Below are positions 54,349-62,353 of a stretch of DNA of 64,000 bases, in pieces. Position numbers and translations under genes: made by a program. Where the stretch lies: positions 62,001 to 126,000 of the forward strand of contig NZ_AYYO01000056.1 in assembly GCF_001436225.1 (NCBI RefSeq), given 5' to 3'. Positions within the stretch are counted from its first letter, which is position 1. Every line of letters begins with the position of its first letter. The notes under the pieces were generated by a model. The model saw only the letters and a program-made list of their open reading frames with translations, was not told where the DNA came from and did not search any database. This stretch comes from Lacticaseibacillus sharpeae JCM 1186 = DSM 20505 (GTDB lineage Bacteria > Bacillota > Bacilli > Lactobacillales > Lactobacillaceae).

Positions 54349-55584
54349 ATGGATTTTGACTTGCAAGCACTAACGGCGCAGTTCGTGCGCTACGCTAAGA
54401 TGAACACCCGCTCGGATGCGACGACAGGAAGCGTGCCGTCAACGCCGGTGCAGACGGAATTCGCGCACGTGCTGGTTGCGGATTTAACCGCGGCCGGTTT
54501 TCAGGACGTACAGCTACTGGCCAATGGGTTTGTGGTGGCGACGATTCCGGCTAATGCGGCCGCACCAGTGATTGGCTGGATTGCGCACGTAGACACGGCC
54601 GATTTCAACAGCGTGCACGTGCAGCCCCAAGTGCACCGCGCATACTCGGGGGCTCCAATTAAGTTTGGCAACGGCTTGGTTCTTGATCCGGCAACGTTCC
54701 CGGATTTAACCGCACGTGTTGGTCAGACCCTCATCACGACCGATGGCACCACGCTATTGGGAGCGGACGACAAGGCGGGGATTGTGGCGGCAATTAATGC
54801 GAGCCGTTATTTATTGGCGCATCCTGAAGTGCAGCACGGCACAATTAAACTGGCATTTGGCCCCGACGAGGAAATCGGCCAGGGGGCGGACCGCTTCGAT
54901 GTCGCCAGTTTTGGCGCCGATTTCGCGTACACGCTCGACAACGGGGCCGTCGGTGATTTGGAATACGAAACCTTCAACGCGGCTGAGTGCCAGATTCACA
55001 TTGTGGGCAAGTCGGTGCACCCGGGTAGCGCTAAGGGGCAGCTGATTAACGCACTCAAGGTGGCGCAACAGATTGACCAGGCGCTGCCGCAAAAGCAGGT
55101 ACCCGAACAAACCGCGGACTATGAGGGCTTCTTCCTTCTCGATAATTTGCACGGGGATGTGGGGGCCGCAGATATGACCTACATCGTGCGCGATTTTGAT
55201 TTGACCGCATTTCGGCAGCGGTGCCACCTGCTGCAGGAAATTGTCGACCAGCTCAACGACCAGGGCGCGGCCGTTGCCATCACAACCAAGTGGACCGACC
55301 AGTACTTCAACATGGGCCCGGCATTAACGACGTTCCCGCTGCCCGTAGATTTAGCCAAAGCGGCGTACGCTGAAGTCGGCCTCAAGTTGCGGGTGGTCCC
55401 GTTTCGGGGCGGCACGGACGGCTCCAAGCTGACGGCGATGGGGTTGCCGACGCCGAACTTGTTCAACGGTGGCGCTAATTTTCACGGCCCGTACGAATAC
55501 GTGACCGCTGAGGCCATGGCGACGCTCGCGGAAACGCTGGTCACCATTGCGCGTCTGGCGCCTAGTTTTACGCCGGCAAAATAA
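54349..55584 (+). CDS. pepT: Peptidase T (tripeptidase)
   Basis: A 411-residue M20B zinc aminotripeptidase. Metal ligands and catalytic residues are visible in IGWIAHVDTADF, DGTTLLGADDKAG, FGPDEEIGQG and GGTDGSKLTAMGLPTPNLFNGG. It releases the N-terminal residue of tripeptides during peptide use. GGAGG precedes ATG 54349. Single gene. Confidence 0.95.
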   Translation: MDFDLQALTAQFVRYAKMNTRSDATTGSVPSTPVQTEFAHVLVADLTAAGFQDVQLLANGFVVATIPANAAAPVIGWIAHVDTADFNSVHVQPQVHRAYSGAPIKFGNGLVLDPATFPDLTARVGQTLITTDGTTLLGADDKAGIVAAINASRYLLAHPEVQHGTIKLAFGPDEEIGQGADRFDVASFGADFAYTLDNGAVGDLEYETFNAAECQIHIVGKSVHPGSAKGQLINALKVAQQIDQALPQKQVPEQTADYEGFFLLDNLHGDVGAADMTYIVRDFDLTAFRQRCHLLQEIVDQLNDQGAAVAITTKWTDQYFNMGPALTTFPLPVDLAKAAYAEVGLKLRVVPFRGGTDGSKLTAMGLPTPNLFNGGANFHGPYEYVTAEAMATLAETLVTIARLAPSFTPAK

Positions 55585-55598
55585 TTTAGGCCAACATG

Positions 55599-55662
55599 TT
55601 GACGCAGAGTTAAATCTGCGTTATTTTTATGTCGGAGGTTAGTTAGTCATGTAACTAACTAA
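55599..55662 (+). promoter_or_regulatory. Terminator, promoter and operator before the YtrA-type regulator
   Basis: ACGCAGA (55602-55608) with TCTGCGT (55615-55621) and a T-rich tail ends pepT. The same bases carry a promoter, TTGACG (55599-55604), 17-bp spacer, TATTTT (55622-55627). Right after the expected start lies an inverted repeat: TTAGTTAGT (55639-55647) and ACTAACTAA (55654-55662) around CATGTA. It is the likely operator of the regulator encoded next. Confidence 0.75.
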
Positions 55663-55698
55663 TTAACCGGCAAAGGCAGCTTGAAGGAGGCGGGTCAA

Positions 55699-56067
55699 TT
55701 GCAGTTCGATGCAGGGAGCATGGTGCCCCTTTACCAGCAGGTGGCGGACCAACTAACCAGCGCGATTCAAAGTGGCATTTATGCCGCTGGCGATCAGGTG
55801 CCATCGACCACGGAAATTTCGCGGCAGTACCAGTTGAATCCCGCAACCGTCCTGAAGGGGATGAACCTGCTGGTCGCGGGTGGATTGCTGGAAAAGCGGC
55901 GGGGACTTGGGATGTTCGTGACGGCGGGGGCACACGCCCAGTTGCAGGCGGCGGCGCGGCAGGCGTTTTTCGCTGAGCGTCTGCCAGAATTGATTCAGGC
56001 GGCCAAGGAGTTAGGGATTAGTAAGGATGAGCTCAGTCGGGCATTACTAGCGGAGGAAGACAAATGA
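55699..56067 (+). CDS. GntR-family regulator, YtrA subfamily
   Basis: A 122-residue regulator with a GntR winged helix (residues about 8-75: MVPLYQQVADQLTSAIQSGIYAAGDQVPSTTEISRQYQLNPATVLKGMNLLVAGGLLEKRRGLGMFV) and only a short helical C-terminus. That is the YtrA type, which controls adjacent ABC transporters. The start is TTG 55699, 8 bases after GGAGG. Its stop overlaps the start of the ATPase gene (ATGA). Confidence 0.92.
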   Translation: MQFDAGSMVPLYQQVADQLTSAIQSGIYAAGDQVPSTTEISRQYQLNPATVLKGMNLLVAGGLLEKRRGLGMFVTAGAHAQLQAAARQAFFAERLPELIQAAKELGISKDELSRALLAEEDK

Positions 56068-56924
56068 GCGTGATTGAAGTGCAACACTTGCAGAAACATT
56101 TTGGGCAGAAGCGGGTGCTAGAGGATGTTAATCTAAGTTTTGCTTCGGGGCACATCTACGCGCTGCTCGGGCGCAACGGGGTGGGCAAGAGTACGCTGCT
56201 GAGTATTATCAACAACCGGGTGCTGCCGACTGCTGGCGATGTGCTTTATGATGGCGTTAGTGCAATTGAAAACGAAGCTGCGCAGGCCCACATTTACCTC
56301 ATGAACGACCTGAACTATTTTCCGAGCGATAAGCGAGTTAGCTGGGTGCTCAAAATGGTTGGGATGCTGTACGGGGATTTTGATTGGCAACTGGCAGCAC
56401 ATCTGCAGCAGGTGTTTAAGCTGGACGGTCAGGCCAAGATTCGCAGTCTGTCGACCGGCCAGCGGACCATCATGAAACTAATTTGTGCCCTGTGCGTGCC
56501 GGTTGACTTTGTGCTCCTGGATGAACCGGTGCTGGGATTGGACGCGCCCAACCGGGAATTGTTCTACCAAGAACTACTGCAGGCATACGGCGACCGGCCG
56601 CGGACATTCGTGATTGCCACGCACTTAATCGAGGAAATCGCGCGGATGATTGACCACGTCTTTGTGCTGGCAGATGGCCGGATGCAGGTGGATCAGGATG
56701 CGGATGCGCTCTTAAACAGTGCGCGGACGGTGACCGGCACGCCGGCTGCGGTTGAAGCGGCAATCGCGCACCAGCACGTGTTGCGGCGCCAGCAGGTGGG
56801 CAATCAGCTTAGCGCCATCGTCATGGATGTGTCGCAGACGTTCCAACCGGCCGCGGTCGAAGTCGGCGGGGTGGACTTGCAGAGTCTCTTCATCGCGTTA
56901 ACGGAGGAGCAGGCCAATGCGTGA
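56064..56924 (+). CDS. ABC transporter ATPase (YtrB-like)
   Basis: A 286-residue ATPase. Walker A is GRNGVGKST, the signature is the variant LSTGQRTIMKLI, Walker B is VLLDEPVLGLDAPN and the switch His is in IATHLIEE. It is coupled to the YtrA-type regulator by a 4-base overlap and overlaps the next membrane gene by 8. Such operons often respond to cell-wall stress or antimicrobial peptides; the inducer here is unknown. Confidence 0.88.
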   Translation: MSVIEVQHLQKHFGQKRVLEDVNLSFASGHIYALLGRNGVGKSTLLSIINNRVLPTAGDVLYDGVSAIENEAAQAHIYLMNDLNYFPSDKRVSWVLKMVGMLYGDFDWQLAAHLQQVFKLDGQAKIRSLSTGQRTIMKLICALCVPVDFVLLDEPVLGLDAPNRELFYQELLQAYGDRPRTFVIATHLIEEIARMIDHVFVLADGRMQVDQDADALLNSARTVTGTPAAVEAAIAHQHVLRRQQVGNQLSAIVMDVSQTFQPAAVEVGGVDLQSLFIALTEEQANA

Positions 56925-57600
56925 ACGGCGGATTAATTTTTTCAAAGTCCAGGTGCAGATGTACGCTGAATACCTGGGCATGATGGCGTTGATGATGGTT
57001 GTGGTCTTTGGGGTCTTGCCGTATGGCCTTGGCATCGAGATGCTCAAGGGGATGAACCTCAGCTTCATGCTGGGGGTGATTTTGACCATCATCGGCAGCA
57101 CCCAGTTCTCGATTGCCACCCAGCTGGGCCTCACCGGCGGCTTTTCCCGCCGGACGCAGTTGCGCCAGCTAGTGCTGATTTTTGCGGCGGCCAGTGTGCT
57201 GATTGCGACCCTGTATTTTGGGCTAGTCGGCAGCTTGCATGCGCTGCATTTGCGGCCAATCTTGCTGCTGAACTACTTTGCCCACGCTGACTCAGGAGTA
57301 GGCAACACAATTACGCGCTGGGTACTGACCGTTGTGACATTCTTTTGCCTGCAGCTGGCCGGAATTGCGCTGCAGATGCTCACGATTAAGTGGCAACTGT
57401 TAGGCAAACGCGCGTGGTTGGGCGCGGCATTGGTGGGGATGGGCGTGATGGTATTGCTGATTATCGGCATGGTAATCGGTCGCTTCACGGTGCACGTGTG
57501 GCGCGTGCCGGTAGTGTTAATCGTGGTGTGCGTGCTGACGGTGCTGCTGGCACTAATCGTTCGCCAAGGTTTTCGCCGCTTTGATTTACCGCGAAAGTGA
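56917..57600 (+). CDS. Membrane subunit of the YtrA-linked ABC system (first)
   Basis: A 227-residue protein with about six membrane helices and a short basic N-terminus (MRERRINFFKVQVQMY). No family motif beyond a permease-like layout is visible. GGAGG lies in the end of the ATPase gene. With the next gene it could form a heterodimeric export permease. Confidence 0.75.
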   Translation: MRERRINFFKVQVQMYAEYLGMMALMMVVVFGVLPYGLGIEMLKGMNLSFMLGVILTIIGSTQFSIATQLGLTGGFSRRTQLRQLVLIFAAASVLIATLYFGLVGSLHALHLRPILLLNYFAHADSGVGNTITRWVLTVVTFFCLQLAGIALQMLTIKWQLLGKRAWLGAALVGMGVMVLLIIGMVIGRFTVHVWRVPVVLIVVCVLTVLLALIVRQGFRRFDLPRK

Positions 57601-57609
57601 GGGTGCGCG

Positions 57610-58350
57610 ATGCGAACACGTAAATTGATCAGGTTTCAGCTACTCCAGGGGCGGACAAGACTGCTCGTCTCGCTTTGCGCCGCCATCATCTTTTTGACGG
57701 GCTTGCAACTGGTTGTGCAGGTAGTTGCGCACGAAACGGTGAATCTCAGTGCCAGCCTTGTTTACTGGAACGTTTTGTTTCTCTGCTTTGTCGGCCTGTT
57801 TGGCGGTGAAAGTTGGACGTTTTTCGGCTTGCAAAATGGTGTGTCGCGGCGGAATACATTGCGCGCGGTTCTCGGTTCCAGTGCTGGTTTTGCGGCGGTT
57901 GGCGTGCTAGCCGAAGCCATCTGGTGGGGCGTGCAACAGTTGTTTGGCAACCAATCAATTGGGCTACTTAGTTACTTTGGCTACACCGGGCAGTGGCCGC
58001 TGGTTGTGATGGTGCTGAACGTCGTGGCATTATGGCTGCTGTACTCAATGGCGGTGCTGCTGGGTTATTGCCTCACCCTGCTTAAGCTGCGGATGGACGG
58101 CAACCAGCGGGGCCTCATGGTCTATATTTGGCTGATTACGGCGGTGGGGATTATGCTCATCAACTGGGTGCCGCGGGTGCTGATGGGTAGTGGGAACGCG
58201 ATGAATTGGCTCCAGTTGCTGGTGAACGTTCCGGCAGTCGGCCCGCTGCTGCTGGTTGTGCTGTTTCTGGGCCTGGGTGCTGTTTTTACCGGCACACTTT
58301 GGCTGCTGCTCCGGAAGCTGGATTTGCACGCAGCGGCGGGCGTAAAGTAA
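57610..58350 (+). CDS. Membrane subunit of the YtrA-linked ABC system (second)
   Basis: A 246-residue protein with about six membrane helices, beginning MRTRKLIRFQLLQGRTRLLVSLCAAIIFL. It resembles the preceding protein in length, basic start and helix spacing, not obviously in sequence. It closes the operon; only a weak CGTAAA/TTTACG inverted repeat with a T-run follows (about 58340-58365). Confidence 0.75.
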   Translation: MRTRKLIRFQLLQGRTRLLVSLCAAIIFLTGLQLVVQVVAHETVNLSASLVYWNVLFLCFVGLFGGESWTFFGLQNGVSRRNTLRAVLGSSAGFAAVGVLAEAIWWGVQQLFGNQSIGLLSYFGYTGQWPLVVMVLNVVALWLLYSMAVLLGYCLTLLKLRMDGNQRGLMVYIWLITAVGIMLINWVPRVLMGSGNAMNWLQLLVNVPAVGPLLLVVLFLGLGAVFTGTLWLLLRKLDLHAAAGVK

Positions 58351-58447
58351 ATTTTTTTACGGCAATATTTATGCACGCGAAAGCCTTAACATCGGCGCTT
58401 GTCGCGGATATGTGTGTATAAATGGATTATTCAGGGCAAATTTGCGG

Positions 58448-58477
58448 TTGACACGTGCCAAAAACTGACGGTATACT
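58448..58477 (+). promoter_or_regulatory. Promoter of the Trp leader and transporter operon
   Basis: TTGACA (58448-58453), 18-bp spacer, TATACT (58472-58477). The expected start is near 58484. Confidence 0.85.
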
Positions 58478-58509
58478 GTAGCCAACATTTAACGAGGGAG
58501 GAAACCAAC

Positions 58510-58560
58510 ATGCACAAACCTAATGTTCAGCTTAATGGGTGGTGGCAAAGCCAACTTTAG
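58510..58560 (+). CDS. Leader peptide with tandem Trp codons
   Basis: A 16-residue ORF reading MHKPNVQLNGWWQSQL, ending TAG. GGGAGG (58496-58501) is 8 bases upstream, as good as any ribosome site here. The two Trp codons are adjacent (58540-58545), although Trp is rare in proteins. It lies between a strong promoter and a terminator, immediately before a tryptophan-type ABC transporter. By analogy with trp leaders of enterobacteria, ribosome stalling at WW would report low charged tRNA-Trp. It is too short for standard gene callers. Confidence 0.8.
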   Translation: MHKPNVQLNGWWQSQL

Positions 58561-58667
58561 GTGGGTTGCGGACGCAATCTGCCGGACGCGCAGATTGTGT
58601 CTATGTTGGTTTCTTTAAACAACGCCGCATAGACATTCCATCTTGGATTGGCTATGTGGGGACCATA

Positions 58668-58710
58668 AACAGGGACTCCGCATGAATACTGCGTGAGTCC
58701 CTGTTTTTGT
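58668..58710 (+). terminator. Attenuator terminator before trpX
   Basis: AACAGGGACTC (58668-58678) with GAGTCCCTGTT (58695-58705), inner CGCA/TGCG, then TTTGTTTTG. It lies upstream of the structural genes, so it must be read through for their expression. Confidence 0.9.
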
Positions 58711-58751
58711 TTTGTTAAACGCTGCATTACGTGTCTTGGAGGACATCAGTT

Positions 58752-59762
58752 ATGAAGAAAATGATCGCATTTATCGTCGCAATTATCGCTATCGTCGCTA
58801 TCGGGGTCGGCATCTCGATGAACGGCAACAAGAAGGACGCAACACCGAAGAAGAAGGATATCCCTACCGTTGGGATTCTGCAGCTCATGAGCCACCCCGC
58901 ACTGGACGCCATTCACAAGGGGATTAACGCCGGCCTCAAGGAGAATGGTTACACGGTGGGTAAGGACGTCAAGATTGACTTCCAAAACGCCCAGAACGAC
59001 CAGAGTAACCTGAAGTCCATGTCCGAGAAGTTCGTGAACGAAAACGTTGACGCGGCCGTCGGGATTGCCACTCCTTCCGCGCAGGCTTTGGCCAACGCCA
59101 CCACGAAGATTCCAATCGTCATGGGGGCCATCACCGACCCCGTTGCCGCTAAGCTGGTTAAGAGTAACGACAAGCCCGGCGCTAACATCACCGGGGTTTC
59201 CGACCAGGCACCAATCGAAGCCCAGCTTAAGCTCATCCGCAAGATTATGCCGGACGCGAAGACCCTCGGCGTAATCTACACCAGCTCCGACGCTTCCTCT
59301 CAGGCCCAGGTTAAGATTCTCGCGGGCCTGACCAGCAAGTACAACTTCACACTGAAGAAGTACTCCATCAGCTCCACTAACGACCTGAACCAGGTTGCCG
59401 CCCAGATGGCCACTGACGTTGACGCCGTCTTCGTGCCAACCGACAACACGATTGCTGGGGCAATGCAGACCCTGGTTAACGCGACGAACCCCAAGAAGAT
59501 CCCTGTATTCCCAACCGTTGACACGATGGTTAAGGATGGCGGCCTCGCAACAGTTGGTCTGAACCAGTACCAGCTGGGGGTTGAAACTGGTAAGATGGTA
59601 GCAAACATCCTGAAGGGCAAGAGCAAGCCAGCAACCACGCCGGTTAAGTTCATGTCTGAAGGGGACCTGGTAATCAACGAAAAGGTTGCCAAGACGCTCG
59701 GCATTAAGATTCCGGCTAATCTGACTGCAAAGGCAGAAAAGTCCGGGGAGGTATTTAAGTAA
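58752..59762 (+). CDS. trpX: Tryptophan-type ABC transporter substrate-binding protein
   Basis: A 336-residue extracellular binding protein of the TrpX class. An N-terminal hydrophobic anchor (residues about 4-24) has no lipobox Cys, as in streptococcal TrpX. The mature part has VGILQLMSHPALDAIHKGINAGLKENGY, a bilobed fold, and GVSDQAPIEAQLKLIRKIMPDAKTLGVIYTSSDASSQ. ATG 58752 has GGAGG 9 bases upstream. Substrate assignment (Trp or related aromatic) rests on family resemblance and the Trp leader in front. Overlaps trpY by one base. Confidence 0.88.
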   Translation: MKKMIAFIVAIIAIVAIGVGISMNGNKKDATPKKKDIPTVGILQLMSHPALDAIHKGINAGLKENGYTVGKDVKIDFQNAQNDQSNLKSMSEKFVNENVDAAVGIATPSAQALANATTKIPIVMGAITDPVAAKLVKSNDKPGANITGVSDQAPIEAQLKLIRKIMPDAKTLGVIYTSSDASSQAQVKILAGLTSKYNFTLKKYSISSTNDLNQVAAQMATDVDAVFVPTDNTIAGAMQTLVNATNPKKIPVFPTVDTMVKDGGLATVGLNQYQLGVETGKMVANILKGKSKPATTPVKFMSEGDLVINEKVAKTLGIKIPANLTAKAEKSGEVFK

Positions 59763-60661
59763 TGAACTTATGGGTTTCAGCAATTGGTCAGGGGCTGCTG
59801 TTCGGCGCCCTCGGCATTGGCTTATTCATCACATTTAGAATTCTCGATTTTCCCGACATGACCGTTGAAGGTACGTTCCCATTCGGCGCGGCCGTCGCGG
59901 TGTCCGCCATCACACATGGCGTGAACCCGATTATGGCGACCGTACTCGCAATGGTGGCGGGGATGCTGGCGGGTTTGTGCACCGGGCTTTTGGCCACCAA
60001 GGGCCACATGCCGCTACTGATTGCCGGGATTCTGACGATGACCGCCCTGTACTCGATTAACTTGCGGGTGATGGGCAAAGCCAACCTGTCGTTGCTGAAT
60101 CAACCCAACTTGTTCTCTTCTAAGTTTCTTGCCGGTCTGCCCCCATACGTCGGCAGTGTCGTGGTCGGCCTGATTGTAATCGTCGTGGTGGTTGTGCTCC
60201 TGGTGCTGTTCCTCAACACCGAGCTGGGCCAGGGCTTCATCGCCGCTGGTGACAACCGCACGATGGCCCGGAGCTTAGGCATCAACCCCGACAACATGCA
60301 GGTTCTTGGCCTGGTGGTTGGTAACGGACTGATTGGTCTGGCTGGCGGTCTGGTGGCCCAAAACGATGGTTACGCGGACGTCTCCATGGGTACCGGGGTC
60401 ATCGTTATCGGCCTGGCTGCCATCATCATTGGTGAAGTGATGTTCGGCAACTTGACGCTCAGTGAACGGCTGGTGGCGGTGGTCCTCGGGAGTATCGTGT
60501 ACCGCTTCGTCATCCTGATTGTGCTGAAGCTAGGGTTCAACCCGGACGATTTGAAGCTGATTTCCGCGATTGTTCTGGCGGTGGCCATCATCGTTCCCCA
60601 AATCGACGAACGTGTCCGGCTGCGCAGACTCTTACGAAACGGAGTGAAGAGCAATGACTGA
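59762..60661 (+). CDS. trpY: Tryptophan-type ABC transporter permease
   Basis: A 299-residue permease with about nine membrane helices, related to branched-chain-type importer permeases. Conserved stretches are FRILDFPDMTVEGTFPFGAAVAVSAITHGVNP and GDNRTMARSLGINPDNMQVLGLVVGNGLIGLAGGLVAQNDGYADVSMGTG. The TAATG overlap with trpX and the 8-base overlap with trpZ show a coupled operon. Confidence 0.9.
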   Translation: MNLWVSAIGQGLLFGALGIGLFITFRILDFPDMTVEGTFPFGAAVAVSAITHGVNPIMATVLAMVAGMLAGLCTGLLATKGHMPLLIAGILTMTALYSINLRVMGKANLSLLNQPNLFSSKFLAGLPPYVGSVVVGLIVIVVVVVLLVLFLNTELGQGFIAAGDNRTMARSLGINPDNMQVLGLVVGNGLIGLAGGLVAQNDGYADVSMGTGVIVIGLAAIIIGEVMFGNLTLSERLVAVVLGSIVYRFVILIVLKLGFNPDDLKLISAIVLAVAIIVPQIDERVRLRRLLRNGVKSND

Positions 60662-61412
60662 AACCCAAGTTGAACTTAAAAATGTGACGGTGAACGTGGT
60701 TGCGGGCCACGACGTCAAGACCTTACTGGACGATATTAACCTGGAAATCCACCGGGGCGATTTCATTACGGTCATTGGGACGAACGGGGCGGGTAAATCC
60801 ACACTGTTCAACGCCATTGGTGGTGACCTCCAGATTAGCGCCGGCACCATCACGATGGGCGGTAAACGGGTCGAGAAGGATTCGCCTGAAAAGCGGGCAA
60901 AACACATTGCGCGCGTGTTCCAGGATCCCAAGATGGGCACCGCACCGCGGATGACGGTGGCGGAGAACCTGGCCCTTGCTAGCCACCGCGGTCAGCACCT
61001 AGGCCTGCGTTCCCGCGCCCTTGCCAAGAAGAAGGACCAGTTCCTGGCGCTCACTAAGCGGACGCCAAACGGGCTCGACCAGGCGCTCGACAAGCCGACC
61101 GAGGAACTCTCCGGTGGGCAGCGACAAGCACTGAGCCTATTGATGGCCACGCTCAAGGAACCAGATTTGCTGCTGCTGGATGAACATACGGCGGCCCTTG
61201 ACCCCCACACCAGTGCAGCAATCATGGCGCTGACGGACAAAATTGTGGCGGAAGATAACCTGACGTGCCTCATGATCACCCACCAAATGGATGATGCCTT
61301 GAAGTACGGCAATCGCCTGCTGGTCGTTGATGCTGGGCACATTGTGGCCGATTACAACGCACAGGAGAAGGCGAACCTGGATAAAGCCGCCTTGCTGCAA
61401 TACTTTGGTTAA
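60654..61412 (+). CDS. trpZ: Tryptophan-type ABC transporter ATPase
   Basis: A 252-residue ATPase. Walker A is GTNGAGKST, signature LSGGQRQALSLLMA, Walker B LLLLDEHTAALDP (the DEHTAALDP form is typical of this transporter group) and switch His in MITHQMDDAL. It energises uptake through TrpY. Last gene of the operon, followed by a strong terminator. Confidence 0.9.
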   Translation: MTETQVELKNVTVNVVAGHDVKTLLDDINLEIHRGDFITVIGTNGAGKSTLFNAIGGDLQISAGTITMGGKRVEKDSPEKRAKHIARVFQDPKMGTAPRMTVAENLALASHRGQHLGLRSRALAKKKDQFLALTKRTPNGLDQALDKPTEELSGGQRQALSLLMATLKEPDLLLLDEHTAALDPHTSAAIMALTDKIVAEDNLTCLMITHQMDDALKYGNRLLVVDAGHIVADYNAQEKANLDKAALLQYFG

Positions 61413-61422
61413 TGGCTAGCAG

Positions 61423-61459
61423 AAGCACCATCCACGCGTTAAAGTGGATGGTGCTTTTT
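61423..61459 (+). terminator. Terminator after trpZ
   Basis: AAGCACCATCCAC (61423-61435) with GTGGATGGTGCTT (61444-61456), then TTT. Confidence 0.92.
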
Positions 61460-61514
61460 GGCTTTGCGTGGTAATCTAAGCAGGATATTTGCACGAAAAG
61501 GGGGGGAATCAGCG

Positions 61515-62006
61515 ATGTTAACGCAGCAGCAATTGCAAGCGCGGGTCGAATACATTAGTCGGGAATTCTTCCACTTACCATTCACTGACCGGGCCGTGTA
61601 CAATAACCGTTTGCGCCGTGCTGCGGGGCGGTTTTTACCGGCAACCATGAGCCTGGATTTCAGCGTTAAACTGTTTGCGGGTTACACTGAAGCCCAGCGC
61701 GATGACGTGATTAAACACGAATTGACCCACTACCATTTGTACCGCATGCATCGCGGGTATAAGCATGGGGACGCCGACTTCAAGGCACTACTGGCCCGGG
61801 TCGGCGGGACGCGGTTCGCGCCCGCGCCGCCAGCAAGTGACCACGAATTTTATTATGTTTATCAGTGCCAACGCTGTGGGCAGAAGTACCCCCGGCGTCG
61901 CCGCTTCAACACCAACCGGTACGTCTGCAGCAAGTGTCGCGGACACCTGGTGGGCGTGGCCGTAGTCAGCGCGGCCCAGCTGCAAGCAGAAGGGCTAATC
62001 GGGTAG
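61515..62006 (+). CDS. SprT-like zinc protein
   Basis: A 163-residue SprT-like protein. The metalloprotease-type motif HELTHYHLYRMHRGYKHGDADFK (HExxH plus third ligand) is near residue 74. The C-terminal zinc ribbon is YQCQRCGQKYPRRRRFNTNRYVCSKCRG. Eukaryotic relatives (Spartan) cleave DNA-protein crosslinks; the bacterial role is not established. ATG 61515 has GGGGGAATCAGCG; the frame extension to 61458 overlaps the trpZ terminator. Confidence 0.9.
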   Translation: MLTQQQLQARVEYISREFFHLPFTDRAVYNNRLRRAAGRFLPATMSLDFSVKLFAGYTEAQRDDVIKHELTHYHLYRMHRGYKHGDADFKALLARVGGTRFAPAPPASDHEFYYVYQCQRCGQKYPRRRRFNTNRYVCSKCRGHLVGVAVVSAAQLQAEGLIG

Positions 62007-62054
62007 GCTTGGGCGCTTGCGGGACAAAAATGTGACGGATTTCACGCAAATTTG

Positions 62055-62083
62055 TTGACATCGTTCGTGCTTCCCCGTATACT
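62055..62083 (+). promoter_or_regulatory. tRNA promoter
   Basis: TTGACA (62055-62060), 17-bp spacer, TATACT (62078-62083): near-perfect consensus. Confidence 0.92.
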
Positions 62084-62118
62084 AGTTCTTGTTCCTGTTA
62101 AGGAGCACTACCAATGAT

Positions 62119-62204
62119 GCGGGTGTGGCGGAACTGGTAGACGCGCAAGATTAAGGATCTTGTGGCCAATTACGGCCGTGAAGGTTCAAGTCCTTTCACC
62201 CGCA
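62119..62204 (+). tRNA. tRNA-Leu (AAG)
   Basis: Acceptor stem GCGGGTG (62119-62125) with CACCCGC (62197-62203), discriminator A62204, no encoded CCA. The D-arm is GGCGGAACTGGTAGACGC and the variable arm TGGCCAATTACGGCCG, class II as for leucine. The anticodon arm is CAAGA-TTAAGGA-TCTTG, so positions 34-36 are AAG, reading CTT. A34 would need deamination to inosine to read more codons. Confidence 0.93.
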
Positions 62205-62212
62205 TAACAGCG

Positions 62213-62245
62213 TCCCCCAACCAGATGATGGTTGGGGGATTTTTT
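62213..62245 (+). terminator. Terminator after tRNA-Leu(AAG)
   Basis: TCCCCCAACCA (62213-62223) with TGGTTGGGGGA (62229-62239), then TTTTTT. Confidence 0.92.
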
Positions 62246-62259
62246 GTGCCCTCAATTTG

Positions 62260-62289
62260 ACCGTTCAGGGCTGAATTGCACCCACTCAG
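62260..62289 (+). promoter_or_regulatory. LytTR-type direct repeat
   Basis: ACCGTTCAG (62260-62268) fits the general LytTR half-site [TA][AC][CA]GTTN[AG][TG] at all nine positions. After exactly 12 bases comes CCCACTCAG (62281-62289), which matches it at six of nine. This spacing is that used by LytTR proteins. It is 65 bases before the LytTR gene, so autoregulation is likely. Confidence 0.6.
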
Positions 62290-62353
62290 CCCCGAAGTCG
62301 GGACGAAATGCGGGCGATGGCGTATGCTATGGGCATAGATGAGGTGAGGGAAT

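Larger units (their letters stand above)
58484..58710 (+). promoter_or_regulatory. Candidate tryptophan attenuator leader
   Basis: About 225 bases of leader with competing stems. A: GAAACCAACAT (58501-58511, ribosome site and start of the leader ORF) is a perfect 11-bp complement of 58603-58613. B: GACGCAATCTG (58571-58581) pairs with CAGATTGTGTC (58591-58601). C: GTCTATG (58599-58605) can instead pair with CATAGAC (58628-58634). D: CATAG (58628-58632) can instead pair with CTATG (58652-58656). The terminator follows at 58668-58710. TGCGGA (58567-58572), just after the leader stop, is complementary to TCCGCA (58677-58682) in the terminator's 5' side. Confidence 0.7.
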
